A stretch of DNA of 64,000 nucleotides from Amyloporia xantha (Eukaryota > Basidiomycota > Agaricomycetes > Polyporales > Adustoporiaceae), in NCBI GenBank assembly GCA_036971615.1, contig JAYKKR010000009.1, forward strand, positions 62,001-126,000, written 5' to 3'. The notes under the pieces are model-generated. The model did not search any database. It was not told the origin of the DNA and saw nothing but the letters and a program-made list of their open reading frames with translations. Shown here one piece after another: positions 54,616-63,645 of this stretch. The stretch's first letter is position 1. Each line of letters starts with the position of its first letter. The position numbers and the translations under genes were made by a program.

Positions 54616-56403
54616 CTACGTCTCGCGCCCTTTCCCTTTGGCCGCCCCGGTGAGGTCTAACATGTCCTCGTCGGGGGGGGACAGCGGCGGCAGCGTAGGG
54701 GAGTCGAGCTCCGCGGCCAGGAGCTCAGCCACGGCGTCGTCGCTGTTGGGAGCCGGATGAGGAGCGGGGCCGCTAGAGGACCCTTCGACGAAGTCGGGGG
54801 CAGGGCTGTCGGAGCGCGCGGGGTCGAGCGTGTTGTCGGGGTAGTCAGCGATCCCGAACTGCTCTGCGTACCCGAGGTCCCGCGCTCGATCGGCCATCTG
54901 GAAGAGGAAGTCGGTGGTGGCCGCTAACCGAGCAACGAGCCACATCTCGAGCTCGGTCTGTGGCTCGCACGGCGGTTCTGCGGCGACGTCCAGGAGGTCG
55001 AGGTTGCGAGGATGGCGAATGACGACGGGAGGGGGATGGAGCGGAAGGGGGGAAAAGGCGGGAAGGAGGCTTGAGGGCACCCATGGAGGGGAGATCGGGC
55101 GGTCGGGGGACCCGGGAAGGAACAACGGTTCCTCGGCAGACGGCGGGATGTCGGATGGGGGTGGAGGGGGAGTGACGGGCGCGGGTGCAGGGGAGGCGGC
55201 AGGGGCTTGGATGGTGGGGGCGCGCGGACGGGGCGGGATGACGACGACAGGGCGAGGGCGATTGATGAGGGGGAATTCGGGGGGGTAGGGCTCCTCGTCG
55301 TCGTCCTCGTCGGATGGCAGGCCCACGAACTCGACATGTTCTATGATTGAAACAGGTGAAGGGGAGGTCTGTGGGAGGACGGGCAGGGAGGAGACTTACG
55401 ATTTGCCGGTGGGTCGTCGCGGACGGAACATTTCTTCCAGGCGATCATGCAGGGCTCGCAGACGTGGCGGCGGGTGCCGTCGCCAGTGCAGCGATACCCC
55501 TTGTAGGCGCAGAACGCGCAGGGCGGATGGTTGAGGTAGGCGATGGGGCCTCGCCGGTCACGGTTCGGACGATCCGCGAGGTTCTTCTTGGTGTCGGAGG
55601 CAGCAGCGGTGCCAGGGCGACGGGGAGGAACCTTGATCGAAAGGCGGGGCGCTTTTGGGGGCTTCGGGGCGGCCGTCTTGCCCTTCGTTTGCCGTTTCTT
55701 GCCGCCTACGGTGCGTGGGGGCGGCGGGGATGGAGGGGCGGGGTCGGACGACGGATCTGCCTCCTCCTCTCCCTCATCGTCCCCCAACTCCTCGGTCGTC
55801 GGGGTTAGCGGCACGCTTCCGCCTGGAGAGGCGGCGTGACTTACTTCGTCCGTTTCCGACGGGCTCGTGTAGCGGGAGCCTGAGGCGGAGGTGTCGGCGT
55901 CGGCGGGAGGAAACGAGGCAGGGGGCCAGAGGCTGCGGAGTGTGCGAGCCCGGCGGTTCCAGGTGAAGTTCTGGGTGCCGGCGAGGAAGACGGCGTGATG
56001 GGAAGGGGAGAGGCGCTGCAGGAGAGTGTCGTAATACTGGTCGGCGACGGGGAAGTCGTCGCGGTAGGCCATGAGCCGGCCGCGCGTCGCGGCGACCCAG
56101 ACCTGCAGATCCTTGGGGGGAGCGCTGCGCGGAGTCGTTTGGTGGCTGGCCACAGCGTGGGCCGCGGACAGGGCCACCTGGTGGGGGTCGCAATATTAGG
56201 AGGCGGCAGAGATGGGGAGGAGTGTTCCGGTTGCTTACCCAGGTCTGACCCAGCGCGTTCACCCAGCGGAGCCAGTTTTGCAGGTCCTGGGGTGAGGCGT
56301 CCTCATCGAGCGTGGGCTCCGCGCTGCGCAGAGTGTCGAGGCGCTGCTCGATGATTGGGAGGGAGCGGTGAGCGGCGGTAGGGGTGGTGAGGTCGACGGA
56401 CAT
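54616..56403 (-). CDS. Antisense accessory gene 2: six-cysteine Zn-cluster protein (555 aa)
   Basis: Three exons: 56403-56239, 56177-55400 and 55340-54616. The introns are 61 and 59 nt, with GTAAG/AG borders. The summed coding length is exactly divisible by three, with no internal stop. Exon 1: MSVDLTTPTAAHRSLPIIEQ ... QDLQNWLRWVNALGQTW. Exon 2: helical region (GRLMAYRDDFPVADQYYDTL), acidic and Pro-rich linkers, a Lys-rich stretch (GGKKRQTKGKTAAPKPPKAP) and, at residues about 275-307, CAFCAYKGYRC...CEPCMIAWKKC, spacing C-x2-C-x6-C-x9-C-x2-C-x6-C. Exon 3: Pro-rich region, then a helix with LEMWLVARLAATTDFLFQMA and an acidic tail ending LDLTGAAKGKGRET. This looks like a nuclear DNA-binding or regulatory protein. 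It is transcribed against gag-pol from beside the 3' LTR. Confidence 0.82.
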
Positions 56404-56702
56404 GGTTGTGGAGGGAGCAGGTCGAGGTCGGGAAGGGCGATGGGGAGGTAAAGGGCGAGGACGGAGGGAAGGGGAGGACGTTGGGGATGAAGAAGCGGGT
56501 GCCGTTCCCCTCGTTTGGCAGCCTCTGGGGGAGCAGCGGGATGCGCGGCAGGGGCGCCTCGAGGTGGGCGCGTGCCCCAGTGCTATCGATCTTAACGCGA
56601 TCGCGGCCCGATCGCGTGTATCTGCGATGATCGGACGACCTGAAGGCTCGGGGATTTGCTCGGGGATTAGGACAGCGGACCGACCGAGGACGGTCGGAAT
56701 TT

Positions 56703-56716
56703 AAGTGGGTAGGGGG
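56703..56716 (+). other. Polypurine tract of the 12.4 kb element
   Basis: AAGTGGGTAGGGGG directly precedes the TG of the 3' LTR, as expected for the plus-strand primer of reverse transcription. Confidence 0.7.
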
Positions 56717-58186
56717 TGTAAGGAATGGGTACGCGCTACCCTATGAACGGACAGTAGGGCAGGACGAGACAGCGGAACAAAGGAGAGGTGATCACGCGGG
56801 ACAAGGGAGCTCGGCGGAAGCAAGCATCCCATTCGAATGGAACGACTACAGGACTGAACGCTAATCTACGGTCGACAAGTCGATGGGAGCGTCGGGCCCT
56901 TCCCCGCCGACGTCAGAGAACGAGCGGTGACGCGGGGGACGATAAATAGTCTCCCGGTGGTAACGGAAATCCTCCTCCGCAGGGGTACGGGCCCGTGAGG
57001 GACCTCCCTCCCGACGTCCTCCCCTTCCTCCCAGAGCATGAGCGGCGACACGGATCGAGTGCTCTAGGTCTTCAAACGCCCGCGGATAGGGGCGCATACG
57101 GTCCAAAGTGTCCGAGAACTGGCGGGCGACAAGTTCAAGCCGTTCCAAAGCTTCATCGGTACGTTCCTCGGTGATGCGGGGAGGGGTCCAGAAGGCCTCT
57201 TCCGTGTACAACGGGAGGGGAGGTGGGGTGCCAGCTTCGTCCCGCTGCGCGTTAGAACGGACCTCGTCGGGGCTCCAGGCGATCCCAGGATAAGGGACTG
57301 CACCGCGATGGCTCAGGGAGGAGCGGAAGATCGAGTCGATGTAGTGGACGAGCTCGCGGAGGGTGACGAAGGCAGTGAGCGGAGGGAGCGTGAGGTTCCC
57401 TGCGGCAATGGCTTGGGCTCGAGCTTCATAAGCAAGACACTGGGGGACGGGACGTGAGGGGAAGGAAAGAGAAGTAAAAGAGAAGGTGGACAAACCAGCA
57501 GCCAGCGCACTCCGTGCGCCCAGGCAAGCCAAGCAGCCGGATCGGAAGGGCGGAATGAAGGCTCAACAACGCATTCAGCGCGAAGCACGTCTACGAGGAG
57601 AAGGTAGCGGCGGATGTGGAGAGAACCGATGGGGTCGGTGGGTTCGGCAGGCTCAGACATGGCGAACGAGACGAAGGGAGGGAAGAGCACGCGGAAGGAG
57701 GATAAGTAAGGCAGGGGAAGAGTCGGAGGCAGCGGGAGGAAGCGGGAGGAAGCGGGAGGGAGAGTGACGTGGCAGCGCACGCGGGACGAGGTATATATGA
57801 GGAAGGGGGACGAGGCGGAGGGGGCATCTACCATCTGGTACGAGCTGCGACTGGGATTTTGACTTTCACGCGACCGGGTTTTCTTGCTCAGCGGAGCTAC
57901 ACTGCGTTTTACTTCTACGAGAGGGTGAGCAAGCGGCTTGACCCATTTTACTGCGATCCGGGATATCTACTGCGTATTTAGGACTGCGACTGCGACTTGA
58001 CTGGGATAGCACACATAGAGCATCCCCCATATACCTACGAGTCTCTAGCTCAATCAATTCTTTTCTCTCTTGCTCATCCTCCGTGCCAGACGCTGCGAAC
58101 GTCTTCACTCCCCTTCCCCTTCGACTCATTGATCTGTTCCTTCCAGGTGTGCTTATCGCACAGCGGGAGGAGCACCAAGCCTTACA
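56717..58186 (+). repeat. 3' LTR of the 12.4 kb element (1,470 bp)
   Basis: Counterpart of 45804-47296, followed by the duplication CCGG (58187-58190). It contains the intact antisense LTR gene. A TATATATGAGG-like box near 57790 lies upstream of the plus-strand transcription direction and also within the 5' region of the antisense gene, so the LTR may drive both strands. Confidence 0.93.
56861..57660 (-). CDS. Antisense LTR gene, 3' LTR copy (intact, 247 aa)
   Basis: Exon 1 57660-57496 (55 codons: MSEPAEPTDPIGSLHIRRYL ... DPAAWLAWAHGVRWLL), a 56 nt GTTTGT...CAG intron, then exon 2 57439-56861 in phase 0. Exon 2 reads CLAYEARAQAIAAGNLTLPP, FVTLRELVHYIDSIFRSSLS, ERTDEALERLELVARQFSDT, EDLEHSIRVAAHALGGRGGR, and ends DAPIDLSTVD. 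Helical with Arg-rich and acidic ends. No known domain. The whole coding sequence lies inside the LTR, so two copies are made at each transposition. Only this copy is open; the 5' LTR copy is frameshifted. Exon 1 matches antisense gene 1 in the D-P-A-A-x-x-A-W-x-H pattern. Confidence 0.75.
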
Positions 58187-58783
58187 CCGGCCCCCTGGGG
58201 TCAGTTCTCGTCCATCCGTTCAACCGGACCCGCTTCAGTGGGATCTCCCTGAAGTGGGTTTTGTGGGCCCAGAGGGGTTACCTCTGGAGCCCCGACGGCG
58301 TTGCCACCATCGACGACCTGGGGGGGCGCAGGTGGCGCGTTTCCGGGCAGCCCGCCCAGGAGCTGCCCCAGTGGGGTGACCGTAGTGGTCGATTCGCTCT
58401 CCAGCGAACTGGGAGCCAAAGGAAACGGAGATTCATCCTCCGCCTCGCGACCTTCGAGGAGGTTGCGAGAACGGCGGAAGAAGTTCTCGAGATACCCGAC
58501 CCGCGACGGGTGGATACCTCGATCTGCGTACCAATACGCAACGTCCGAGAGCGTTGCGTTGGCACCGCCGGTCGGTACGGGGCGGGGCAACTCCGTTGCC
58601 CCAACCGGGTACCCACCAATGTGGAGAATGTGCGCGTACAGTCCTCTTATCGAGAACAGTCGCTCAGTGACGGAGACCCAATGTCCCCGCCCTGCACCCG
58701 TCGGTGCTAGCTGACGAGCTAGCACCCACGCAAGGACGTCCTCGCGCCTGGGGAGGCCGGAGGGCGTTCTTCGAACGGCTGCA
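58187..58783 (-). pseudogene. Truncated unknown ORF between two elements
   Basis: The minus-strand frame enters at 58783 with PFEERPP-type or VRRTPSGLPRREDVLAWVLA text and continues ARQLAPTGAGRGHWVSVTER, LYAHILHIGGYPVGATELPR, YWYADRGIHPSRVGYLENFF, EGREAEDESPFPL to a stop at about 58201. Its upstream part is cut by the element end at 58784, and it abuts the 12.4 kb retroelement just past its stop. I do not recognise the family. It may be a retroelement gag or a host gene. Confidence 0.45.
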
Positions 58784-61700
58784 TCAGGAAAAACACTTTT
58801 TCTCTAGGGTACTCTAGATTACTCTCAGATAATGCGGATTTCTCAGAGCACATAAGGTTAGCTCAGAGCAATTGCGAGTAGCCTCAGTCACTCTCATGTG
58901 CTCTGGGAGGTATGCGCACTTCTATAACTGCTCTGAGGGTCTCTCACGGTCTTACAAAGCAGGATATTATTACCAGATGGTTTTGTATGTATACAAAGAC
59001 GTCCAACTATTCAAAAAAGCTAGAAGACGTATCTAAGACATTTTCCTTTGTCAAGTCGGGTTGAGCCTTATTACCATAGTTTGGAATCAACATACAGCTC
59101 TGACGGATACTGGTGAGAGGAATAATTGCACCCGCAGGAGATCCATCTGGTCTAAGCAGCTGTTTCACAACATACATATTGTGAGCAGGCTCTGCAGCCG
59201 GTTTCAGATTAGTATACCATTCCACATAGGCCAGCGGACATTTGGGCCAAAACGATGGTGCATTTGCATTGTCCAGATGTTCTGGCAATTTGAAAATAAC
59301 TCGAAGCCGTCCAATACGTGTTCCTTTAAAGCTTGATTAGAATCCGTTAATATCAATGATGTATATGTCTCACCTTCTAGCCCTGTTGATTCGGCATCTT
59401 CATTGTGTAAAATGACAGCCGTATCAAAACGTCCAGCATTTTGACTGGTGGATGGAACTGCCTTGAGGACATCACATTCCTCTTCTCCGTCTTCAAGATT
59501 AGGAGGATGAAATTTGAGAGTGTGGTAGATGTCGAGGCGATCAAATGGAAGACTGTGTAGAATCGCATTTCTGTTGGAAATAGAATGCTGTAGCAAGGAA
59601 TTGAGATACTCTTTGAGGCGGAGTGAGAAACCTGGAGCATGGTGTTGATGCTCTATATGCGCAATAGGTTTCCTGGACTGAGTGGGGAATTTCGGCAGAG
59701 AAATAGCCAGTCCACTCCCTTTAGACTTCAAAGCGGTTTGGCGGGCATCTGAAGGTGGTTGCAAAGACTCCTTCCAGGTGATGAAGTTCTGGAATGCGGC
59801 CATCTTTTCCTGGCGAGACAGCCAGAGAGTCATTTGAGGGAATTCGTCTCTGTGATTGGAAGCGCGCCAGCCCTCCTTCGCAAAGTCAATATGCAGACGT
59901 TCGAACATTTCTGTGTTGTAATTGTCGGTTGTGCCCAGCATGCGAATCGACTGAATATAGTGCATGAGAGAATGGAACTTGGGGATGTTCATGTCTTCGC
60001 GTACGCCGGTGTCGATGAAATAGGACTTGTTTTTTTGAAACGTGTCCAACGCGTCTTGCAAATAGCCCAGAGTAATGTCGTCGTGTGTGCTGTACTGAGC
60101 AAGATAAATGAAGTCCAACAGCGCGCGACAGGCAAGGAGAGCTTTCTTGGGGAACACTCCGACAAGACATCCCAGCAGAATCTTGGCCATCTGCTTTCGC
60201 TCTGTACCAGATATCTGAGATAGTGCCGAAATGCCATTCTTGAAATGGCGAGCACCATACGCAGGAGGAAGTGAGCGAATACGATAGTCCAATTCTTCAG
60301 CGCTCATGATGCGTGTGCACCAATTCACAAGATGCTTGAAGACACCTTGATAAAGCTGGTGGAGTACATCGGGGGTGATAGACAGGTGAATGTCGGTGTG
60401 AGGGAATCCATGCCAGAAAGGTTTGTAAACACTTCCTGAGACGTCTTGCTCCATGCATATCTTGTGAAACTGAGCCACACTCTCTGTAGCTTTCCTCGCC
60501 TCCTGAATGACTTCCAGTGTCCAAGCTTGCGTGCGAAGAGGATGCGCCTTTGGGTTTCCCAGATCGCTAGCAGGACAGCGACACTTGGGACATGTTCCGT
60601 ATTTTGAACACGTCACCAAGCATTGCTCTGGGTAGTCGGCAACATAAGCAGCAATGATGGGAAAGACCTTTCGCGTTGCTCCATCTCCTCCAGTCATTTC
60701 GACGCCATGCTTCCCTGCTTCCAACAAGGGCTCCAAAATGACCCGCATCGACTCGTGGAACAGGCGTTGATTACGTGCTCGCTGTTCCTGTTGCGTAAGC
60801 TTCTCTCTTGTGATTTTGTCCACCGAAAGATACCCCAGCAAGACACATGCATGGAGGGAAGGCTTGCGTCGCACAGATTTTGGAAGATTGCCCAGCGTCA
60901 GATAGACTGGATAGGCCGACTTGCCTCCAGTGAACTGAGTGAGCTGGGTTTTGTCGGTAGCGATAATAAGAGGGGCCAACGTAGCCCCAGGGGTAAGCGA
61001 CTCTGCAAGACAGCTTAAACAAACCAGTTTTGATATATACATACTGCTGACTTACCTGGACCGCGTGCCACCAACTACCTGTCCACATCTCATTGTATAT
61101 CCTATTCTCCCTTGATGCATCGGAGAATACTTTCTTGGGACGATATACGATGTATTTTGAGAGCGATGGGTCTCCCCACAAAGAGCGAATGGCAGCTAGA
61201 ATGTGACGATAACGGATTGTATGAATTTCATGTGGGCGATCTTGAAATGTGAGGTGCTTGACATGCCATTGGCCAGCCCTATCAGGTATGCTGTCGACTA
61301 TTTGGTGGAGAGCTCTTGTATTGTCGTAAGAGAGCCCCAGTTTCTCCTTGACCTGAATGGACATCAGTCTCTTCGGACTGTTAAACAGAGTTTGTCTCAC
61401 TTACCCCAGGAATGGATAGTAACCGATTGAATGCGTTGTGACCAGGATTGTCCTTGACCATCCAATTCGCAATGCGCCAATCGAGTTCGGATGCAAAAGG
61501 ATGGAAGAAAGATGGCTCCTCTATGTCTTCATCCACGTCCATAGCATCTCCATCTCCCGCACCGAACAGCTTATGCCACCGCCTATGAAGGTTATCATTC
61601 ATGCGAATGACCTTCCCCACACTCCCATCCTCATCCTCCACCCGTGTATCATCATCGTCGTCGAGTGCACGATGTTGGACCTGGTGATTATGTGCCACGG

Positions 61701-62100
61701 TGGAAGGCCCTGGTCCTGCCTCCCCAATCCCGTATTCATGAGGCGGAGGGAGATTCTCGATGGGAATGAAATGGAAAGGCTCGCGGTCCCTGCCCTCATC
61801 GAAGATGTCATCCAAATCTTCTTCATCGGAAGATTGCTCTCCAGGGGTCTGCACATCTTCAAGAGCCTCTATATCGCCTCCTTCCCCTTCAAGATCCAAG
61901 GGGCCCAGGTCGGCCAGTTTGCCTCGACGATACCAAGCACAAGATTGGGCCCGCGACATGTGCATGTTGCACGATTTTCTGGTGGCAAAGCTGCGCCCAC
62001 AGGCAGGACAGATTCTTTCGTCATCGACAAGGTTCATTGTGGATGAAGATCTTCAATCAGGCAGATGAAGGCGCACAGAGTGGATGGGCACAAACATGAT
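58784..62100 (-). mobile_element. Plavaka DNA transposon (right boundary uncertain)
   Basis: The left end is CATCAGGAAAAACACTTTTT, with subterminal CTCAGAG/CTCTAGA-type motifs (58800-58960) like those of the 26-29 kb element. The transposase gene follows on the minus strand. No matching inverted end was found to the right before the LTR element at 62540. The right end may be deleted or lie beyond that insertion. Confidence 0.7.
59007..62037 (-). CDS. Plavaka transposase, complete
   Basis: ATG at 62037: MNLVDDERICPACGRSFATR with a C2H2-like finger, acidic region, RMNDNLHRRWHKLFG, SELDWRIANWMVKDNPGHNA. After an intron come EKLGLSYDNTRALHQIVDSI, RPHEIHTIRYRHILAAIRSL, WGDPSLSKYIVYRPKKVFSD and EMWTGSWWHAVQ. 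The core exon has TPGATLAPLIIATDKTQLTQ, KSAYPVYLTLGNLPKSVRRK, GTCPKCRCPASDLG, HTDIHLSITPDVLHQLYQGV, GARHFKNGISALSQISGTER, HSLMHYIQSIRMLGTTDNYN and EMFERLHIDFAKEGWRASNH. After a 48 nt intron near 59330-59377 follows GRLRVIFKLPEHLDNA, PLAYVEWYTNLKP and the C-terminus to the stop at 59007. All family blocks are present without internal stops. Plavaka is a CACTA-related (CMC) group in basidiomycetes. DDE residues are likely in ATDKTQ and SITPDVLHQ. Confidence 0.92.
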
Positions 62101-62539
62101 AACATTGCCTATACACCGCAACTAGATTACGTAATCTAGTCTAGAGCTAGTGATCGACATGCATGAGTGAGCGAACAAACCATGAATTGAAACAAGCGTA
62201 GAGGAGAGAACTTCAAGGACGGAACATTGTCGGCGGGAGGAGAGGGCATCAATGTGAAGAGAAGAGCGAGTCGGCGATGCAACAGAGTCGGCGGGACGAG
62301 AGGCGGGGCGAGAGCACGTCGGCGAGCAGCGTCCAAGAGCAAGATCTTCGGGTCGCGAGAGGCGTAACCGCCCGATGCAGCCCATTCGCACGATTTTCGA
62401 CGCGGAAGACGACGAGCATGCCGAGACCGCCAGATGGGCGAACAATGACCACCGCCACAGCCCCCAGCCCTCATACCCCCAGTCGGCCGGTTCGGAGCGC
62501 ACGTTGTTCGCACAGCGCTCGCCCAGGCATTCGGACAAG
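62038..62539. other. Upstream of Plavaka transposase, no supportable gene
   Basis: Promoter side of the transposase gene, then GC-rich sequence with overlapping short frames on the minus strand (62122-62538) that have no recognisable domain. A palindrome-like TAGATTACGTAATCTAG occurs at about 62124-62140. Confidence 0.4.
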
Positions 62540-63107
62540 TGTTAAGAACTAGGGTAATACTAGTACCTAAGCTTGTATATCAGTAGTAATAGATAGAGAT
62601 GGAAATACTTATGGGTTTGAAGCGAAGACTCAAGTAGTCTTCAGAGGTTTAATACCGATATACCGAGTAAGTAACGTAAGACCAAAAGGTCTTAGAGCTT
62701 GAAGACAGTAAGTTTGATTGGTATCGATTAAGACCGAAGGTCGTAGGCTTAAGACCGTCTTAAGGCGATACCGCTTGGAGCGCACACAGTGATAAGTTTG
62801 AGGTAAAGAGTAAAGACTTCTTATTACAAGATAACTCAATTCCTTCGCAAGTATTGTTGCCAGACCAAGGACTTAGGTAGCGCAGGGCAATACCGAAGTC
62901 CACTACTTAGCGCGAAGCTATAAGTAGCTTGTCAAGTCTGGGATAGATCGTTTTACCAGCGCGTAGCTATGGTAAGATCTACAATAGTAATTGAAGGAGA
63001 CTAGGTCTCGTTGTGCTAAGAGCTTTAAGGGTAAAGTGGATTGCTCGAAACCGAAGACCGTTGGTCTTCTTAAATACAAGTGAGATATGCTAGAAGGTTC
63101 CTTAACA
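62540..63107 (+). repeat. Putative 5' LTR (568 bp)
   Basis: Starts TGTTAAGAACTAGGG and ends GGTTCCTTAACA, giving a 7 bp terminal inverted repeat TGTTAAG/CTTAACA. The interior is rich in short palindromes built on AGACC, GAAGGTC and ACCGAAG phrases, unlike its surroundings. Confidence 0.55.
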
Positions 63108-63645
63108 CGCCGTATCCTACAAGCTATTGTACACAGCCTTATACCTATGCTCCTATTGTTCTTACTTCACCGCATGGGATCCTAAGTGAGACCGCACCAT
63201 TACCTGCCGTCCTAGAGTGGCCTCCCTCGGTCATCCTTCGGTCTTGCTTCGGTCTCGAGCAAGCCTTATGCAAGACCGGCCCGTATCTCCTTACTCGGCT
63301 CGAAGTACCGGTCCTCGTGGGTTTCACGGGATTCGGTATCTTGCGTTCTCTGTAGGCGTTTGTGGGTCCCTGAGATCCGCTTTCGCTAGGGAAAGTAATT
63401 CGAGAGTTCCAGCGGGATAGGTTACTGAGTCACTTTCCTAAACGAGACGCGGTCTCACACGCGAAGCAAGAGGGTTGGCTGATACCGGCGTTCCGTTAGG
63501 TCTTGGACAGGTAGTGAAGGACTACCCGTTAGTTGGGGACCGAGCTGCACACCAGTGGTCTCGGTCTTAAAAGGAGACTAATCACGATATCCATAACATA
63601 GCCCCCCCAGTCCTGCATTACCGTCTAAGACCGCTGCTTGCAATC
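63108..63645 (+). other. Leader between putative LTR and first ORF
   Basis: No open frame with a clear product. AGACCG/CGGTCT motifs continue through it. A CCCCCCCAG run at 63602-63610 lies 36 bp before the ATG. Confidence 0.4.

Larger units (their letters stand above)
45804..58186 (+). mobile_element. 12.4 kb Ty3/gypsy-type LTR retrotransposon with antisense accessory genes
   Basis: LTRs of 1,493 and 1,470 bp begin TGTAAGGAATGGG and end CCAAGCCTTACA (45804-47296; 56717-58186). A 4 bp target duplication CCGG lies at 45800-45803 and 58187-58190. A candidate primer-binding site TGGAGCCCACCGCGAGG starts 3 bp after the 5' LTR, and a polypurine tract AAGTGGGTAGGGGG (56703-56716) abuts the 3' LTR. 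Gag-pol is on the plus strand (47877-53434) but has about seven frameshifts. Between pol and the 3' LTR lie 3.2 kb with two spliced genes on the minus strand, and each LTR holds another minus-strand gene. The LTRs differ by many substitutions and a 34 bp indel, so the insertion is older than the chromovirus. Confidence 0.93.

Noticed and set aside
58187..58783. Idea that this is the missing 5' part of the copia element
   Set aside because: Joining it to 45803 across CCGG gives no recognisable copia protease or gag sequence in any frame. Kept only as an open possibility.
62122..62538. Minus-strand frames of 125-138 codons upstream of the Plavaka transposase
   Set aside because: Overlapping frames of similar length in GC-rich DNA, with no domain or splice support.
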